Shown here: positions 8,457 through 17,132 of the stretch, piece by piece
Layout: every line of letters starts with the position of its first letter
How positions within the stretch are numbered: position 1 is the first letter of the stretch
From: Dyella thiooxydans
GTDB lineage: Bacteria; Pseudomonadota; Gammaproteobacteria; Xanthomonadales; Rhodanobacteraceae
Length of the DNA stretch: 64,000 nucleotides
Assembly (NCBI RefSeq): GCF_001641285.1
Contig: NZ_CP014841.1
Span: 3,870,501-3,934,500 of the forward strand
Reading direction: 5' to 3'
Notes under the pieces: generated by a model
The model's input: the letters and a program-made list of their open reading frames with translations, nothing else
Databases searched by the model: none
Told to the model about the DNA's origin: nothing
Made by a program: the position numbers and the translations under genes

Positions 8457-9542
8457 TTAGTGGGCCTTCTTCTCAAGCGCCAGCGCGAATTCGCGCTGCT
8501 TTTCCAGGTCCGCCGGGATCTCGGCGTAGGTGTAGTCGAACATCGCCGTGATCGGCTGGGTCTTGGTCTCGAGGTAAGCGTTGACCTCGTTGTCCATCCA
8601 GTCGTCGCACTCGGCCTTCCAGGCTTCTTCCTTGGCGTCGTCCCACACACCCTTGGCCACTAGCCAGTTGCGCAGGCGCTTCATCGGCTCCTTCGCCCAG
8701 CCTTCCTTCACTTCGTCCTCGCCGCGGTAGCGGCGGGCGTCGTCGGCAGTGGTGTGGTCGCCGAGGCGGTAGGTGACCGCTTCGATCACGCTGCCGCCCT
8801 CGCCGTTGCGGGCACGCTCGAGCGCATCTTCCATCGCCTTGCGCACGGCGATGATGTCGTTGCCGTCGACCTGGATGCAGTAAAGGCCGGCCGCGATGCC
8901 CTTCTGCGCCAGCGTCGGCGCGCCGGACTGGATCTTGCGCGGCACCGAGATCGCCCACTGGTTGTTGACGATCACCGCGACCATCGGCAGGTTCTGCGCG
9001 CCGGCGATGTTGATCGCGCCGTAGAAGTCGCCCTTGGACGAACCGCCGTCGCCGATGGTGCACACGGCCACGCGCTTCTCGCCGCGGATCTTGAACGCCA
9101 GCGCGGAACCGGCCGCGTGCAGGCACTGCGTGGCGATCGGCACCGACCAGGCGAAGTCGTGGCGGGCCGGCTCGTTCTGGTAGTCGTTGCCGCGCTCGTC
9201 GCCGCCCCAGTACATGTAGACCTCGCGCGGCTGCACGCCGCGGTACAGCTGTGCGCCGTACTCGCGGTAGCTCGGCGCATACACGTCTTCCGGCTTCATC
9301 GCCGAACCGATGCCGACGTGGGCGGCCTCGTGGCCCAGGCAGCTGGCGTAGGTGCCGAGCTTGCCGGTGCGCTGCAGCGCGATCGACTTGGCGTCGAACA
9401 CGCGGGTGGACATCATCAGCTTGTACAGCTTGACCATGTACTCGAGGTCCTGCGTGAACGCAGGGAGGTCGTCACGCACCTGCTTGCCCTCGGCATCGAG
9501 GTACTGCAGGTATTCGATCTCAAACTTGGCGGCAATCGACAC
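8457..9542 (-). CDS. 2-oxoacid dehydrogenase E1 alpha subunit
   Basis: About 361 residues; decarboxylates the 2-oxoacid with thiamine diphosphate and reductively acylates E2. The ThDP motif runs from GDGGSSKGDFYGA to VNNQWAIS. The start is placed at a GTG because the minus strand has CGGAG about nine bases before it and family homology begins there (SIAAKFEIEYLQYLD); a longer reading frame to 9788 is low-quality N-terminal extension over the kynA promoter. It leads the E1 alpha-E1 beta-E2 operon. The divergent neighbour is kynA, so the roughly 210-base gap holds both promoters. Confidence 0.92.
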   Translation of the reverse strand: MSIAAKFEIEYLQYLDAEGKQVRDDLPAFTQDLEYMVKLYKLMMSTRVFDAKSIALQRTGKLGTYASCLGHEAAHVGIGSAMKPEDVYAPSYREYGAQLYRGVQPREVYMYWGGDERGNDYQNEPARHDFAWSVPIATQCLHAAGSALAFKIRGEKRVAVCTIGDGGSSKGDFYGAINIAGAQNLPMVAVIVNNQWAISVPRKIQSGAPTLAQKGIAAGLYCIQVDGNDIIAVRKAMEDALERARNGEGGSVIEAVTYRLGDHTTADDARRYRGEDEVKEGWAKEPMKRLRNWLVAKGVWDDAKEEAWKAECDDWMDNEVNAYLETKTQPITAMFDYTYAEIPADLEKQREFALALEKKAH

Positions 9543-9753
9543 GAGTCGCTCCGAAGGTGGGAAAAGGGGAGGCGCAGAGGCCGCTGGGGGTGCGCCGGGA
9601 GAACTCCCGCTGGCGCACAAAACTCCCAGAAAATCCTGCAATTGATAGCAGGCCGGGCGGTTTTGCCGCAAGGCACGGCGCAGCATGCGGGGCAGTACGG
9701 GACTGCTGCCGGATGGCGCTACCATGCGGGTTTTGACGGAGAATGACGCCGAC

Positions 9754-10611
9754 ATGACGGACAACCGCCGCGACCTCGAAGCAGGCATCGAAACCGACCT
9801 GGAAGGGCGGCTGACCTACGGCGGCTACCTGCGGCTGGACGTGCTGCTGTCGGCCCAGCAGCCGCGCAGCGAGCCGCCGCATCACGACGAGATGCTGTTC
9901 ATCGTGCAGCACCAGGTCAGCGAGTTGTGGATGAAGCTGGTGATCCACGAGATGGCCGCGGCGATGGATTTCCTGCGCCGCGACCAGGTCTGGCAGGTGC
10001 GCAAGGTGCTGGCGCGCTGCAAGTCGGTGCTGCGCCAGCTGATCGAGCAGTGGGCGGTGCTGGAGACCATGACTCCGTCGGAATACCTGGAGTTCCGCGA
10101 GACGCTGGGGCCGTCGTCGGGCTTCCAGTCGCTGCAGTACCGCATCATGGAATTCCTGCTCGGCAACAAGAACGCCGACATGCTGAAGGTGTTCGACCAC
10201 GACCCGGCCGGCCAGGCGCGGCTGCGCGCCGTGCTGGAGGCGCCGAGCCTGTACGACGAGTTCCTGCGCTATCTGGCGCACTTCGGCCACGCGGTGCCGG
10301 CGCGGCATCTGGACCGCGACTGGCGCGAGCCGCACGTGGCCGACGCGGCGCTGCTGCCGGTGTTCGAGCGCATCTACGGCGACACCGACCGCTACTGGCG
10401 CGAGTACTCGCTGTGCGAGGACTTCGTCGACCTGGAGACGCAGTTCCAGCTGTGGCGCTTCCGCCACATGCGCACGGTGCAGCGGATCATCGGCTTCCGC
10501 CGCGGCACCGGCGGCTCGTCCGGGGTGGCGTTCCTGAAGCGGGCGCTGGAGCTTGAGTTCTTCCCCGAGCTGTTCGAGGTGCGCACGACCTTGCGGGCGC
10601 AGCCCGGCTGA
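9754..10611 (+). CDS. kynA: tryptophan 2,3-dioxygenase
   Basis: Heme enzyme that opens the indole ring of L-tryptophan to N-formylkynurenine, the first step of the kynurenine pathway. At 285 residues it has the family motifs [25 protein letters not shown] and, near the C-terminus, a GTGGSSG substrate loop. The ATG at 9754 is preferred (GGAG twelve bases upstream); an in-frame ATG at 9724 would add ten residues. No other kynurenine-pathway gene is in the window. It is followed after 52 bases by a peptide transporter gene in the same direction. Confidence 0.94.
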   Translation: MTDNRRDLEAGIETDLEGRLTYGGYLRLDVLLSAQQPRSEPPHHDEMLFIVQHQVSELWMKLVIHEMAAAMDFLRRDQVWQVRKVLARCKSVLRQLIEQWAVLETMTPSEYLEFRETLGPSSGFQSLQYRIMEFLLGNKNADMLKVFDHDPAGQARLRAVLEAPSLYDEFLRYLAHFGHAVPARHLDRDWREPHVADAALLPVFERIYGDTDRYWREYSLCEDFVDLETQFQLWRFRHMRTVQRIIGFRRGTGGSSGVAFLKRALELEFFPELFEVRTTLRAQPG

Positions 10612-10663
10612 CGCGGCGGTCCGCCTCTGGCACGATCCGGGGACTTTCCGGGGCGAGACCACT

Positions 10664-12172
10664 ATGACCGACACGTCCACCGCCGCTGCAAACGCGGCGC
10701 CCGACTTCCCGCAGCTGCTCGGCCACCCGCGTCCGCTGTGGATGCTGTTCATGACCGAGTTCTGGGAGCGCTTCGCGTATTACAGCGTCAGCTGGGCGCT
10801 GGTGCTCTACATCGTCGCGCAGTTCTTCCACGGCGATCCGGCCGGGCAGGCCTGGGCGGCCGGTATCTATGGCGCCTACACCGCGCTGATCTACGCCGCA
10901 TCCATCTTCGGCGGCTTCCTGGCCGACCGGGTGATCGGCTACCAGCGTTCGATCCTGCTGGGCGCCGGAGTGATGGCCGCGGGACTGTTCACCCTGCTGG
11001 TGCCGAGCAAGCCGCTGATGATGCTGGGGCTGGCGCTGGTGATCGCCGGCGACGGCCTGTTCAAGCCGAACATCTCCACCATGGTGGGGCAGCTCTACGG
11101 GCGCGACGATCCGCGCCGCGATCGCGGCTTCACCCTGTTCTACATGGGCATCAATGCCGGCGCCTTCGTGGCGCCGCTGCTCACCGGCTGGATGGCCGGC
11201 CATTTCACCGACACGCCGATGCAGCAGAACTACCGCGTGGTGTTCGGTGCGGCGGGCGTAGGCATGCTGCTGAGCATGCTGTGGTTCTGGTTCGGGCGGC
11301 GCAGCCTGAAAGGCGTGGGCCGGCCGCTGGCGGGCATGGAGGGCCGGGGGCGCGTGTTGTGGGTGCTGGTCGGTACGGCGCTGGCGGTGCCGCTGATCTA
11401 CGCCATGCTCGCCTACGTCGGTGCCGACGGCCTGCAATGGCTGCTCGGCCTGCTGTTCGTGGGCGTGGCGGCGGCGCTGATCGTCGAGGCGCTGCGGCAC
11501 GACCGCGTGCAGCTGCACCGGGTGATCGCGATGCTGATCGTGTTCGTCTTCAGCGTGCTGTTCTGGACCTTCTACTTTCAGTTCGGGACCTCGCTCAACT
11601 TCCTGGCCGAGAACTGGGTGGACCGCCAGATGTTCGGTGGCTGGACCTTCCCGGTCGGCTGGTTCCAGTCGGTCACGCCGCTGGCGATCCTGGTGTTCGC
11701 TCCGCTGGTGACGCTGGTCTGGAGCGCGCTGGGGCGCCGCAACGCGGAGCCGTCGATCCCGCGCAAGTTCGGCTTCGGCCTGATCTTCAACGGGCTGGGC
11801 TTCGTGGTGCTGGTGTATGCACTGAAGGATCTGCTCGGCCCGACCGGGCTGATCCCGTTCTGGCCGCTGGTGCTGTGTTACGTGATGCAGACGCTGGGCG
11901 AGCTGTGCCTGTCGCCGATCGGCCTGTCGATGGTGACCAAGCTGGCGCCGCCACGCCTGGTCGGCCTGGCGATGGGCGGCTGGTTCCTGTCGCTGGCGGC
12001 GGGCGGCGATTTCTCCGGGCTGGTGGCAGGCTCGATCAGCGGCGAGCACGGCATGACCGTCGCTTCGGCGCTGTCCGGTTTCAGCTTCTGCTTCTGGGCG
12101 CTGGTCGGCTCCGGCGTGCTGCTGCTGGCGATCTCGCCGCTGATCAACCGGCTGATGCACGGGGTCAAATGA
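10664..12172 (+). CDS. POT-family proton-dependent oligopeptide transporter, copy 1
   Basis: A 502-residue major facilitator protein of the POT/PTR2 family, importing di- and tripeptides with protons. The family hallmark FWERFAYYSV (the ExxERFxYY signature) is in the first helix, and a GxxxADRxIG loop and the NxGAF segment (MGINAGAFVAPL) follow. About 14 hydrophobic segments are visible. It is clearly paralogous to the gene 180 bases downstream, with many identical blocks. The start is an ATG after a purine-rich GGGGCGAG. Peptide preference cannot be read from sequence. Confidence 0.92.
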   Translation: MTDTSTAAANAAPDFPQLLGHPRPLWMLFMTEFWERFAYYSVSWALVLYIVAQFFHGDPAGQAWAAGIYGAYTALIYAASIFGGFLADRVIGYQRSILLGAGVMAAGLFTLLVPSKPLMMLGLALVIAGDGLFKPNISTMVGQLYGRDDPRRDRGFTLFYMGINAGAFVAPLLTGWMAGHFTDTPMQQNYRVVFGAAGVGMLLSMLWFWFGRRSLKGVGRPLAGMEGRGRVLWVLVGTALAVPLIYAMLAYVGADGLQWLLGLLFVGVAAALIVEALRHDRVQLHRVIAMLIVFVFSVLFWTFYFQFGTSLNFLAENWVDRQMFGGWTFPVGWFQSVTPLAILVFAPLVTLVWSALGRRNAEPSIPRKFGFGLIFNGLGFVVLVYALKDLLGPTGLIPFWPLVLCYVMQTLGELCLSPIGLSMVTKLAPPRLVGLAMGGWFLSLAAGGDFSGLVAGSISGEHGMTVASALSGFSFCFWALVGSGVLLLAISPLINRLMHGVK

Positions 12173-12188
12173 GCAGGGCGACGATCCC

Positions 12189-12262
12189 GTAGGAGCCCAC
12201 CCAGTGGGCGACGTGTGCGGTCTGCGGGATGCACGGCGGTCGCGCACAGGGTGCGCTCCTAC
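12189..12262. repeat. diverged GTAG-type REP pair
   Basis: GTAGGAGC opens a GCCCAC-CCA-GTGGGC hairpin at the left end, and a GCGCAC-AGG-GTGCGC hairpin closes with GCTCCTAC at the right end. The layout is that of the element at 5946-6026 but the stem sequences have changed while keeping pairing. It sits between the two POT genes. Confidence 0.65.
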
Positions 12263-12316
12263 TCCTTCGTGGCCTCGGCGGTCTGCGGATGCATTCCCCA
12301 CCCCAACCGGCTAGGG

Positions 12317-12334
12317 TTCGCAAAATATTGCGAA
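12317..12334. promoter_or_regulatory. operator-like dyad upstream of the second POT gene
   Basis: TTCGCAA-AATA-TTGCGAA is a perfect inverted repeat with 7-base arms, 20 bases before the start codon of the next gene. Its AT content stands out from the flanks. It may be a repressor site overlapping the promoter; the binding protein is unknown. Confidence 0.5.
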
Positions 12335-12354
12335 TCCACCGAGGGGACGTCCGC

Positions 12355-13860
12355 ATGACCGAGACCGCCGCGCCCGCGCCGAACGCGCCGGACTATCCGC
12401 AGACCCTGGGCCATCCGCGCCCGCTGTGGATGTTGTTCATGACCGAGTTCTGGGAGCGCTTCGCCTTCTACGGCATGCGCTGGGCGCTGGCGCTGTACAT
12501 CGTGGCGCAGTTCTTCGATGGCGATCCGTCCGGCCAGGGTTATGCCAGCCGCACCTACGGCGCCTACCTGGCGCTGGTGTACGCCGCGGCGGTGTTCGGC
12601 GGTTACGTGGCGGACAAGGTGATCGGCTACCAGCGCTCGATCCTGCTCGGCGCGGTGGTGATGGCCTGCGGCCTGTTCCTGATCATGTGGCCGGACCAGC
12701 AGGTGTTCCTGTTCGGCCTGGCCACGGTGATCGTCGGCAACGGCCTGTTCAAGCCGAACATCTCCTCGATGGTCGGCCGGCTCTACGGGCTGGGCGATCC
12801 GCGCCGCGACCGCGGCTTCACGCTGTTCTACATGGGCATCAACGGCGGTGCGCTGGTCGCGCCGCTGGTCACCGGCTGGCTGGCCGCCTATTTCAGCGAC
12901 ACCCCGATGCAGCAGAACTACAAGGCGGTGTTCCTGGCCGCGGGCCTGGGCATGCTGGTGAGCCTGGTCTGGTTCGAGTGGGGCCGCGGCGAACTCAAGG
13001 GCGTGGGCCAGCCGGCGCCCGGGCAGTCCTCACCGCGGCGGGTGGTCTGGGTAGCGCTGGGCTGCGTGCTGGCGATTCCCCTCGTCTACCTGCTGATGGC
13101 CAGGGCGGGCGCCATCGCGCTGCAATGGTTGCTCAGCGCGATGTTCGTGGGACTGGCAGTGATGCTGTTCGTCGAAGGACTGCGCGAGGGCGCGGTGCAG
13201 CGCGACCGGGTGATCGCGATGCTGATCATCTTCGCCTTCAACGTGCTGTTCTGGATGTTCTACGAACAGGCCGGCAGCTCGTTCAACTTCCTGGCGCAGA
13301 ACCTGGTGGACCGGGAGATGTTCGGCGGCTGGAGCTTCCCGGTCGGCTGGTTCCAGTCGGTCGCGCCGCTGGCGATCGTGCTGCTGGCGCCGCTCGTCTC
13401 GCTGGCCTGGGGCTGGCTGGACCGGCGCAGGGCCGAGCCGTCGATCCCGCGCAAGTTCGGTCTGGGCCTGCTGTTCAACGCGCTGGCCTTCGTGGTGCTG
13501 ATGTTCGCGCTGTCGCGACTGGTCGACGGCAGCGGCCACATCCCGTTCTGGCCGCTGGTGCTGGTGTACGTGCTGCAGGTGATCGGCGAGCTGTGCCTGT
13601 CGCCGATCGGCCTGTCGATGGTGACCAAGCTGGCGCCGGTGCGCATGGTCGGCTTCGCGATGGGCGGCTGGTTCCTCTCCACCGGCATCGGCAACAACCT
13701 GTCGGGCATCTTCGCCGGCCACGTCAGCGGCGAGAGCGGCATGACCGTGGCTTCGGCCCTGTCCGGCTTCACCTTCAGCTTCTGGCTGCTGGTGGTGCCC
13801 GGTGCGCTGCTGTTCCTGGCCGCGCCGTTGATCGCGCGGTTGATGCATGGGGTGAAGTAG
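12355..13860 (+). CDS. POT-family proton-dependent oligopeptide transporter, copy 2
   Basis: A 501-residue paralogue of the preceding transporter. It keeps the signature FWERFAFYGM, the MGINGGALVAPL helix, and a C-terminal ELCLSPIGLSMVTKLAP segment identical to copy 1. The ATG is preceded by GAGGGGA at a good distance. It begins with a similar short cytoplasmic tail (Ala/Pro rich) and then the shared stretch LGHPRPLWMLFMTEFWERFA. The pair looks like a tandem duplication that has since diverged; separate promoters are likely because a REP pair and a dyad lie between them. Confidence 0.92.
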   Translation: MTETAAPAPNAPDYPQTLGHPRPLWMLFMTEFWERFAFYGMRWALALYIVAQFFDGDPSGQGYASRTYGAYLALVYAAAVFGGYVADKVIGYQRSILLGAVVMACGLFLIMWPDQQVFLFGLATVIVGNGLFKPNISSMVGRLYGLGDPRRDRGFTLFYMGINGGALVAPLVTGWLAAYFSDTPMQQNYKAVFLAAGLGMLVSLVWFEWGRGELKGVGQPAPGQSSPRRVVWVALGCVLAIPLVYLLMARAGAIALQWLLSAMFVGLAVMLFVEGLREGAVQRDRVIAMLIIFAFNVLFWMFYEQAGSSFNFLAQNLVDREMFGGWSFPVGWFQSVAPLAIVLLAPLVSLAWGWLDRRRAEPSIPRKFGLGLLFNALAFVVLMFALSRLVDGSGHIPFWPLVLVYVLQVIGELCLSPIGLSMVTKLAPVRMVGFAMGGWFLSTGIGNNLSGIFAGHVSGESGMTVASALSGFTFSFWLLVVPGALLFLAAPLIARLMHGVK

Positions 13861-13870
13861 AGAAACGAGA

Positions 13871-14071
13871 AGTGAGTGGAGAGGAGTGAGGAGTGAGGAG
13901 TGAGGAGTGAGAGAGGAGCCAAAGCGTCGGCTGCACTCTTCGCTCAGCCTCCGTCACTCACCTGCCCTGTGATGCATGAGTTCGGAACCGATTGAGGAAC
14001 GTGAGACGTGAGAGGAGTGCCCCGGTTCCGCCGTCGGCTTTTCTCTCACTTCTCACTCCTCTCCACTCACT
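13871..14071. repeat. GAGTGAG-rich inverted repeat between convergent genes
   Basis: A 20-base sequence at 13871-13890 recurs as its perfect reverse complement at 14052-14071. The left arm runs on into about four tandem heptamers (AGTGAGG) up to about 13910, and a related purine tract lies at 13999-14018. The right arm abuts the marR stop. No gene is seen between 13861 and 14078. It may serve as a bidirectional terminator or be a selfish or slippage-born repeat. Confidence 0.8.
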
Positions 14072-14078
14072 CCTCGCT

Positions 14079-14543
14079 CTAGCGCTCCTGCAGCTTGTCC
14101 AGGATGCGCACCAGCCATCGCCGTTCGTCTTCGTCGAGCTTGTCCAGTAGCGCCTGCTCGCGGGCGCGGGCCATCGGCGCGACCACGTCGTGGATCGCCC
14201 AGCCCTCTTCGGTGAGGTCGAGCACCGAGCGGCGCTTGTCGTTGTCCGCCATGTGCCGGCTGACCCGGCCGGCTTCTACCAGGCGTGCCAGCGCGCGGCT
14301 CACCGCCACCTTGTCCATCGCCGTGCGGTCGGCGACTTCACGTGCCGACAGTCCCTCGAACCGGGCCAGCACCGCCATGACGCGCCACTCGGTCATGCTG
14401 AGGTCGTAGAGCCTCTGGTAGTCGTCCGCGATGCCCTGGCTGACGGTGTTGGACAGGATCGACAGGCGATACGGAAGGAAGTGCTCCAGTTCCAGCGGGG
14501 CGTGCTTGATGCCGGGCGGAGTGGCTTTGCGGGGAATGGACAC
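14079..14543 (-). CDS. MarR-family transcriptional regulator (HmgR/HpaR-like role)
   Basis: A 154-residue winged-helix regulator. The DNA-binding region includes LSMTEWRVMAVLARFEGLSA, recognition helix MDKVAVSRALARLVEAG, and the wing DKRRSVLDLTEEG. The GTG at 14543 is chosen because AAGGAG lies ten bases upstream; a TTG thirty bases earlier lacks a site. It is transcribed away from hppD-hmgA-fahA across a short shared promoter region with a dyad over the hppD promoter, so it is probably the repressor of tyrosine catabolism and of itself, with an aromatic intermediate as inducer. That role is inference from context. Confidence 0.88.
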   Translation of the reverse strand: MSIPRKATPPGIKHAPLELEHFLPYRLSILSNTVSQGIADDYQRLYDLSMTEWRVMAVLARFEGLSAREVADRTAMDKVAVSRALARLVEAGRVSRHMADNDKRRSVLDLTEEGWAIHDVVAPMARAREQALLDKLDEDERRWLVRILDKLQER

Positions 14544-14557
14544 TGCGGCGACGCTCC

Positions 14558-14586
14558 TTGCAATTGGTTTCAACTGTAACTATAAA
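14558..14586 (+). promoter_or_regulatory. hppD promoter with overlapping operator-like dyad
   Basis: TTGCAA (14558-14563) and TATAAA (14581-14586) are separated by exactly 17 bases, a good sigma-70 arrangement. The imperfect inverted repeat TTGCAATTG-GTTT-CAACTGTAA (14558-14579, 7 of 9 positions pair) covers the -35 and spacer. On the minus strand TATAGT (14584-14579) could be the -10 of the marR gene, so one site could repress both. Confidence 0.6.
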
Positions 14587-14672
14587 GAAGGGCTCATGCG
14601 GACTTTCGCACCGGCAGCGCATGCTGCAAAGCCGCATCCGTGACATTAGCGCAGCTGACGCAGGAGAGCGCC

Positions 14673-15785
14673 ATGAACTTCCAGCCCCAGACCGCCGTCC
14701 AGCCCAACCTCGGGATGCAGGTGACCACGTTCGAGAACCCGATGGGTATCGACGGCTTCGAGTTCGTCGAGTTCGCCGCGCCGGCGGACCAGGCCGCCGC
14801 GATGCATGACCTGTTCCGCCGCATGGGCTTCACCGCCGTGCTGCGCCACAAGCGCCGCGCGATCACGGTGTACCGCCAGAACGGCGTGAACTTCCTGCTC
14901 AACGAGGAACCGGACTCGTTCGCTGCTGATTTCGCCGCCCAGCACGGTCCCAGCGCCTGCGGCTTTGCGATCCGCTTCCAGAAGTCGGCGGCGGACGTGC
15001 TCGACACCGTGCTCGGCAACGGCGGCGAGGCGGTGGGGCACAAGGCCGATACCCGCGCGGTCGACGCGCCGGTGGTCAAGGGCATCGGCGACTGCATGCT
15101 GTACCTGGTCGACCGCTACGGCGAGGCCGGCAGCATCTACGACGGCGACTACCAGCCGGTGCCCGGCGCCGAGCAGAACCCTAAGGGCTTCGGGCTCACC
15201 TTCATCGACCACCTCACCCACAACCTCTACTTCGGCAACATGCAGAAGTGGTCGGACTACTACGAGCGCCTGTTCAACTTCCGCGAGATCCGCTATTTCG
15301 ACATCAAGGGCGCCAAGACCGGCCTGGTGTCCAAGGCGATGACCGCCCCGGACGGCATCGTACGCATCCCGCTCAACGAATCGAACGATCCAAAGAGCCA
15401 GATCAACGAGTACCTCGATGCCTACCACGGCGAGGGCATCCAGCACATCGCCTGCTTCACCGACGACATCTACGCCACGGTCGAGGCGATGCATGCGCAG
15501 GGCGTGGAATTCCTCGACACGCCGGACACCTACTTCGACGTGATCGACATGCGTATCCCGAACCATGGCGAGGACGTGCCGCGGCTGCGCAGGAACAAGA
15601 TCCTGATCGACGCCGATCCGGAGACCAAGCAGCGCAAGCTGCTGCAGATCTTCACCCAGAACTGCATCGGCCCGATCTTCTTCGAGATCATCCAGCGCAA
15701 GGGCAACGAGGGCTTCGGCGAAGGCAACTTCCAGGCGCTGTTCGAGTCGATCGAGCGCGACCAGATGAAGCGCGGCGTGCTCTGA
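14673..15785 (+). CDS. hppD: 4-hydroxyphenylpyruvate dioxygenase
   Basis: Non-heme iron enzyme converting 4-hydroxyphenylpyruvate to homogentisate with oxygen and loss of CO2. At 370 residues it has two vicinal-oxygen-chelate domains; the catalytic C-terminal domain carries the iron ligands H180 (in IDHLTHN), H258 (in IQHIAC) and E338 (in FFEIIQR). The ATG has CAGGAG at the right distance; an in-frame upstream TTG/ATG extension is not needed. It leads the hppD-hmgA-fahA operon, 12 bases before hmgA. Confidence 0.96.
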   Translation: MNFQPQTAVQPNLGMQVTTFENPMGIDGFEFVEFAAPADQAAAMHDLFRRMGFTAVLRHKRRAITVYRQNGVNFLLNEEPDSFAADFAAQHGPSACGFAIRFQKSAADVLDTVLGNGGEAVGHKADTRAVDAPVVKGIGDCMLYLVDRYGEAGSIYDGDYQPVPGAEQNPKGFGLTFIDHLTHNLYFGNMQKWSDYYERLFNFREIRYFDIKGAKTGLVSKAMTAPDGIVRIPLNESNDPKSQINEYLDAYHGEGIQHIACFTDDIYATVEAMHAQGVEFLDTPDTYFDVIDMRIPNHGEDVPRLRRNKILIDADPETKQRKLLQIFTQNCIGPIFFEIIQRKGNEGFGEGNFQALFESIERDQMKRGVL

Positions 15786-15797
15786 AGGAACACACCC

Positions 15798-17105
15798 ATG
15801 ACGACGATGGTAGGTAACGGTTACCAGTCCGGGTTCGGCAACGAGTTCGCCACCGAGGCGCTGCCCGGCGTGCTGCCCGAGGGGCAGAACTCGCCGCAGC
15901 GCGTGGCCCATGGGCTTTACGCGGAGCAGGTGTCCGGTACGGCGTTCACTGCGCCGCGGCGCGAGAATCGCCGCAGCTGGCTGTACCGCATCCGCCCGGC
16001 GGCGATGCACAAGCCGTTCGCGCCGCTGGTGCACGCCACGTTCCACAACCGTTTCGACGAAGCCCCGGCCACGCCGAACCAGCTGCGCTGGGACCCGTGG
16101 CCGCTGCCGACGGCGCCGACCGATTTCCTCGATGGACTGGTCACGATCGCCGGCAACGGCGGTGCGGCCGAGCAGGGCGGCATCGGTGTGCACGTCTATG
16201 CCGCCAACCGCTCGATGGAAGGGCGTTATTTCTACGACGCCGACGGCGAGCTGCTGATCGTTCCGCAGCTGGGCCGGCTGCGCCTGCTCACCGAGTTGGG
16301 CGTGCTCGACGTGGCGCCGCTGGAGATCGCGGTGATCCCGCGCGGCATCCGCCTCCGCGTCGAGCTGCTCGACGCCGAGGCGCGCGGCTACGTCGCCGAG
16401 AACTTCGGCGCGCTGCTGCGCCTGCCCGACCTCGGGCCGATCGGCGCCAACTCGATGGCGCTGCCGCGCGACTTCCTGACGCCGCACGCGGCCTGGGAAG
16501 ACGTCGAGGGCGATTTCAAACTCGTCGCCAAGTTCCAGGGCGCGCTGTGGCAGGCCGATATCGGTCACTCGCCGCTGGACGTGATCGCCTGGCACGGCAA
16601 CTACGCGCCGTACAAGTACGACCTGACCCGTTTCAACACGGTCGGCTCGATCAGCGTGGACCATCCGGACCCGTCGATCTTCACCGTGCTGACCTCGCCC
16701 AGCGACACCCCCGGTACCGCCAACCTCGACTTCGTGATCTTTCCGCCGCGCTGGCTGGTGGCCGAGCACACCTTCCGCCCGCCGTACTTCCACCGGAACG
16801 TGGCGAGCGAGTTCATGGGCCTGATCGAGGGCGCCTACGATGCCAAGGCCGGCGGTTTCGCTCCCGGCGGCATGAGCCTGCACAACTGCATGAGCGGCCA
16901 CGGCCCCGACGCGGCGAGCTTCGAGAAGGCCACTGCGGCCGACCTGAGCCAGCCGGACCACCTGACCGGTACCATGGCCTTCATGTTCGAGACGCGGAAA
17001 GTGTTCCGTCCCAGCGCCCAGGCGCTGTCCGCGCCGCAGCTGCAGGACGACTACTACACGTGCTGGCAGGGCATCGCGAAGCACTTCGACCCGACGAAGC
17101 CCTGA
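15798..17105 (+). CDS. hmgA: homogentisate 1,2-dioxygenase
   Basis: Cleaves the ring of homogentisate to 4-maleylacetoacetate using Fe(II). The 435-residue length is normal. The iron ligands are in place: H332 and E338 in [12 protein letters not shown], and H368 in the NCMSGHGPD segment, with H362 also conserved. The N-terminus [17 protein letters not shown] is typical. It sits between hppD and the fumarylacetoacetate hydrolase gene, 27 bases ahead of the latter, as expected for a single catabolic operon. Confidence 0.97.
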   Translation: MTTMVGNGYQSGFGNEFATEALPGVLPEGQNSPQRVAHGLYAEQVSGTAFTAPRRENRRSWLYRIRPAAMHKPFAPLVHATFHNRFDEAPATPNQLRWDPWPLPTAPTDFLDGLVTIAGNGGAAEQGGIGVHVYAANRSMEGRYFYDADGELLIVPQLGRLRLLTELGVLDVAPLEIAVIPRGIRLRVELLDAEARGYVAENFGALLRLPDLGPIGANSMALPRDFLTPHAAWEDVEGDFKLVAKFQGALWQADIGHSPLDVIAWHGNYAPYKYDLTRFNTVGSISVDHPDPSIFTVLTSPSDTPGTANLDFVIFPPRWLVAEHTFRPPYFHRNVASEFMGLIEGAYDAKAGGFAPGGMSLHNCMSGHGPDAASFEKATAADLSQPDHLTGTMAFMFETRKVFRPSAQALSAPQLQDDYYTCWQGIAKHFDPTKP

Positions 17106-17132
17106 TCGCACCGTTCCAGGAGTAATGATTCG

